Shown piece by piece: positions 12,601 through 14,389 of a DNA stretch of 14,389 nt (its first letter is position 1; the number at the start of each line of letters is the position of its first letter). Below the pieces are notes generated by a model. It was not told the origin of the DNA. It worked only from the letters and a program-made list of their open reading frames with translations, and ran no database searches. The DNA is from Prevotellaceae bacterium (GTDB lineage Bacteria > Bacteroidota > Bacteroidia > Bacteroidales > Bacteroidaceae). The position numbers and the translations under genes were made by a program. The stretch lies in the NCBI GenBank assembly GCA_022508685.1, contig JAFLUS010000014.1:1-14389 (forward strand), read 5' to 3'.

Positions 12601-14276
12601 TTGCGCATCACCAATTCTTCGCGCCAGTCGCCCCAGATGTCGGCAATGGCACCCGGATTGTTCTTCGACCAGTTGCTACATTTTGAATCAGGGAAATTCC
12701 AACGGCCGGCACCGGCAGGTTTGTAAATGGCACCATAGCCTTCCGTACCCGGGCTGTCGAAATACTCGTCGAGCAAGTCGCCGTCCCAGTAGATGCGTTG
12801 GTTCAAGTCGCCCCAACTGATGAACGCGTCGCCACCGAGTTCAGAGATGAACTTGTCAGTCACGGAACTAATCCATCCCGACGACACACTGCGACCCACG
12901 CTGCCCGGATAGGCATTCGTGAAGTTGCCCATCAGCGCACGGCCGTCGTCGCCTCCGGCATCGTGCTTCACGTAGATTTGTCCCGTTGCGGCATTGCGGA
13001 AGTTGAAACCGCCCGGATAGTTTTCCAAACAAGCGAATTGTTCCGAATACTTGCGATAGGGGTCGAAGTCCGCGCAGTGCTGCGCGTCGCCGTGGCCGTA
13101 GCCCGTCGTGTTCAGACCCTTACCATTGTCGTCGACAACCATCGAACCGAAAATGATTTCGTCGCGGCCGTCCCAGTCCACGTCGCCAATGGCATAGTTG
13201 TGATAACCCTGCCCTTGCCACGGCCCGCCATTCGTCATTTCCCAATACCAACGCTGCGTCAGTTTGTGCGTCGCTGGGTCTACATCGTAAGCCGCAAACT
13301 TGTGCTGCGTATAGGCACCACGCCCAAGGAAGATGCTCGCCTTGCGACCATCGAGGAACGGCGCACCAAAATAGTGCTTCGTCGAGCGGTGACCCACGAT
13401 GCCCGAGCCCCACCAACTGTCCGTTCCACGCGTGAGCGGATAATCCATCCACAGCGGATGGCTCGCCGGACCGATTTCGTAAGGCTTACCCGTAGCACCT
13501 TCCAGATAAAGCAGATATTCGTTACCCGACGACGTGTATTCAATACCATTCCAACGCGTATCGACCGACGCATCACCAATCAGTTGCGTCGTTCCGTCCT
13601 TATAGTGAATATAGGCATTGTCCTGAATACGCAGCAACACCTCGGCCTTGCCGTCGCCGTCCCAGTCGTAGCATACGCAGTCCCACTGCTCGTCGGCACC
13701 CGACAGCATGTTCGGGCCCAAGTCAATCCACCACAGGCGGTTACCCTTGTGGTCGTAGCAGTCCAACTGATGGAACATCGTCTTGTTCGACAAATCCGTT
13801 ACAGCATCGCACGGACGTTTCACGATGAACTCCACCACGCCGTCGCCATCGAGGTCGCCCAACGAAATATCGTTCAACGTATAATGGCTGTTGGCGTCAT
13901 TGCCGTTGCGGTCGGTAGCGCGCGCCACGGGAATCGACAGCATCGCGTTGTTCCAGCGCTTCACGGCAGCACATTTCTCGCCTTCCACGCCACGCACCAC
14001 CGGTGCCACCTGATACGAACTGTTCGCTCCGCCCGCCGTATGGCGATAGTTGGAAACCTCCAACCCTTCGGCAATCAGCGCCCCGTCGCAGTACAAGTTA
14101 TACACCACGTCGTAGTATTCTTCACCAAACACGCGCCAACTCACAAGGTTGCCACCACCTTCGTTCGAAGGTACAGCCACGAGTCCGCGGTCCAATTTGT
14201 CAGTCACACGCTGTGCCCACACCGACGACGTGCCCATCGTCAGCGCCACACACAACAAAGCCAAAATTTTCTTCAT
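9678..14276 (-). CDS. Secreted PL11 rhamnogalacturonan lyase with long autotransporter-type repeat region
   Basis: This 1532-residue protein starts with a signal peptide (residues 1-21, VWA|Q cleavage, no lipobox). The next ~600 residues match PL11 lyases, which split the rhamnogalacturonan-I backbone of pectin by beta-elimination. Signs are LDRGLVAVPSNEGGGNLVSWR near the mature N-terminus, calcium-type loops GDLDGDG and YDWDGDG, GDVDWDGRDEIIFG, and WHDHQYRNAMVWQSMGYNQ with PPHKSYFLG near residue 606. From about 690 to 1450 there are repeated glycine/threonine-rich strands such as VVKQGDGVLSL, LIKRGSGRFAM and FTKVGNGTMTV, like autotransporter-associated beta-strand repeats. The last ~40 residues (IYTTDGRR ... 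HPGIYIQNGQKFRVR) resemble Bacteroidales C-terminal sorting tails. PL11 enzymes are usually near 600-700 residues, so the extension is unusual. It likely acts at the cell surface or outside. Confidence 0.9.
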   Translation of the reverse strand: MKKILALLCVALTMGTSSVWAQRVTDKLDRGLVAVPSNEGGGNLVSWRVFGEEYYDVVYNLYCDGALIAEGLEVSNYRHTAGGANSSYQVAPVVRGVEGEKCAAVKRWNNAMLSIPVARATDRNGNDANSHYTLNDISLGDLDGDGVVEFIVKRPCDAVTDLSNKTMFHQLDCYDHKGNRLWWIDLGPNMLSGADEQWDCVCYDWDGDGKAEVLLRIQDNAYIHYKDGTTQLIGDASVDTRWNGIEYTSSGNEYLLYLEGATGKPYEIGPASHPLWMDYPLTRGTDSWWGSGIVGHRSTKHYFGAPFLDGRKASIFLGRGAYTQHKFAAYDVDPATHKLTQRWYWEMTNGGPWQGQGYHNYAIGDVDWDGRDEIIFGSMVVDDNGKGLNTTGYGHGDAQHCADFDPYRKYSEQFACLENYPGGFNFRNAATGQIYVKHDAGGDDGRALMGNFTNAYPGSVGRSVSSGWISSVTDKFISELGGDAFISWGDLNQRIYWDGDLLDEYFDSPGTEGYGAIYKPAGAGRWNFPDSKCSNWSKNNPGAIADIWGDWREELVMRKSDNTAILVYTTPISTQWRIPTLWHDHQYRNAMVWQSMGYNQPPHKSYFLGELEGITQAPPPLTMTGRREVKNGESITSNMGNDHVIVCEMNDTQINLAGNVSPYIATFYVPSLVEGTAASNTTTKATPINYTYHTCTVEGGTFTGATRVVKQGDGVLSLPAADMTYSGKTDVWNGTIIFRGSAANSDVWLNRFAELNSLAASATFKSLAADYASVVRPGGENALGVITASTSYAMNFGSRLVLDVYSDGGELTADRFVTPLLKIEKKTWTYGPAYSMPVIEIVEHKAAGSETLEAGRYLIGHADEIEGALASIKIEGVTNLKASLEHEENGDIYLVLGTVRGASEIMWVGGQSSVWDYASTENFCLVDDATQTPDIFVRGDVVNFTDDAKSFTVTLADGTELPAGMVVFNNTKAYTVNGTGTITEGQFVKENTGTVIMGGDHSYTDGNYLRGGITRVSSLSNSTQPQGNLGGVTTSIGKFVIENGAVLQTTADVKMGSPITIASEEGGVINNGNTFTMEKNITGTTLIKRGSGRFAMQGSLSTTALEVAAGTFDYGTAYARTVTLSGTGALVGSAFLATPIYVASGARAALTTVNRATSSNRITGDGQITIYCATEKGGSGSGTYYATRTPLQFNLTEFEGTVVVGATYNESADNGASGRVFTLDNGSGAPKATFNIPANFSVLNSGKTYRIGAVTGAGNLGGYCTFANNGSSGTNTWQVGNDNDFKFDGKVTGGATMFTKVGNGTMTVSGKWENTGAIRVNEGTLLISSGATIGTGAVTVAKDATLMGVTSSSNTLNNASYTINGTLHVGSNATAITGALNVGGKNVTFNSGSRLVIGARRGATASTTGGSALTNVGRLTMNGIVEIYSPASINFKEGDSIILWQANSFSGTPTLASYVISVDEGLYWDDTDLSKGILRVTTVVPSAISGVRRDSDESTAIYTTDGRRLPTTDRRQLHPGIYIQNGQKFRVR

Positions 14277-14323
14277 ACGATTTGTCGTTTTTTATTATTG
14301 CATATTTTCATGGATATTCTGCG

Positions 14324-14354
14324 CAAAAATACGAAAAAACTGACAATTCGCAAA
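14324..14354 (-). promoter_or_regulatory. Bacteroidetes promoter of the rhamnogalacturonan lyase gene
   Basis: Read on the minus strand, TTTG (14351-14354) and TATTTTTG (14324-14331) are 19 nt apart and match the -33/-7 consensus. Transcription would begin near 14318, giving a leader of about 40 nt before the ATG at 14276. The remainder of 14277-14389 is AT-rich and shows no other gene. Confidence 0.75.
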
Positions 14355-14389
14355 ACTTTTGACAAGAATATAGCCTTCCGCGTCAATCC

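Noticed and set aside
11199..12686. 495-residue plus-strand open frame
   Set aside because: It is antisense to the lyase repeat region and has a composition-biased Arg/Val/His-rich product with no recognisable domain.
9678..14276. True autotransporter (type V secretion)
   Set aside because: There is no C-terminal translocator barrel; the C-terminus is a short Bacteroidales-type tail, so only the passenger-like repeats are shared.

Overview
The window looks like chromosomal DNA from a Bacteroidales bacterium, most likely a Prevotella/Bacteroides relative. The reasons are two near-consensus Bacteroidetes promoters (TTTG, 19-20 nt, TAnnTTTG), weak use of Shine-Dalgarno sites at several genes, a branched-chain 2-oxoacid:ferredoxin oxidoreductase operon of the Bacteroidales type, and a secreted family-11 pectin lyase with a Bacteroidales-style C-terminal tail. 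No tRNA, rRNA, insertion sequence or CRISPR array was found.

Layout. Positions 1-452 are a gene-free leader with a hairpin terminator for an upstream gene, repeated TGTGCA half-sites and a perfect spaced palindrome. Positions 453-4946 hold a tightly packed plus-strand operon: AMP-forming acyl-CoA synthetase, a 61-residue TPR miniprotein, a 2[4Fe-4S] ferredoxin subunit, then the alpha (VorB-like), beta (TPP) and gamma subunits of a 2-oxoacid:ferredoxin oxidoreductase. Several of these genes overlap by 4-14 nt. The enzyme and synthetase share acyl-CoA as product, so together they can interconvert branched or aromatic short acids, acyl-CoAs and 2-oxoacids. The operon ends at a 52-nt almost perfect palindromic hairpin.

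Positions 5041-6226 are a distinct AT-rich islet. It contains about four tandem 22-nt A-tract repeats, a strong promoter, a short leader that folds as an H-type pseudoknot followed by a U-run, and an AbiF/Abi_2 family HEPN protein (R-X4-H). This is read as an RNA-regulated abortive-infection toxin system and is the most interesting part of the window.

Positions 6245-9616 (minus strand, convergent with abiF) encode a 1123-residue Dna2-like protein: a PD-(D/E)XK nuclease with a possible four-cysteine metal site, fused to an SF1B (UPF1-like) helicase. Positions 9678-14276 (minus) encode a 1532-residue secreted PL11 rhamnogalacturonan lyase. It carries a very long C-terminal region of autotransporter-type beta-strand repeats and a terminal sorting-like tail, and is driven by a clear Bacteroidetes promoter at 14324-14354.
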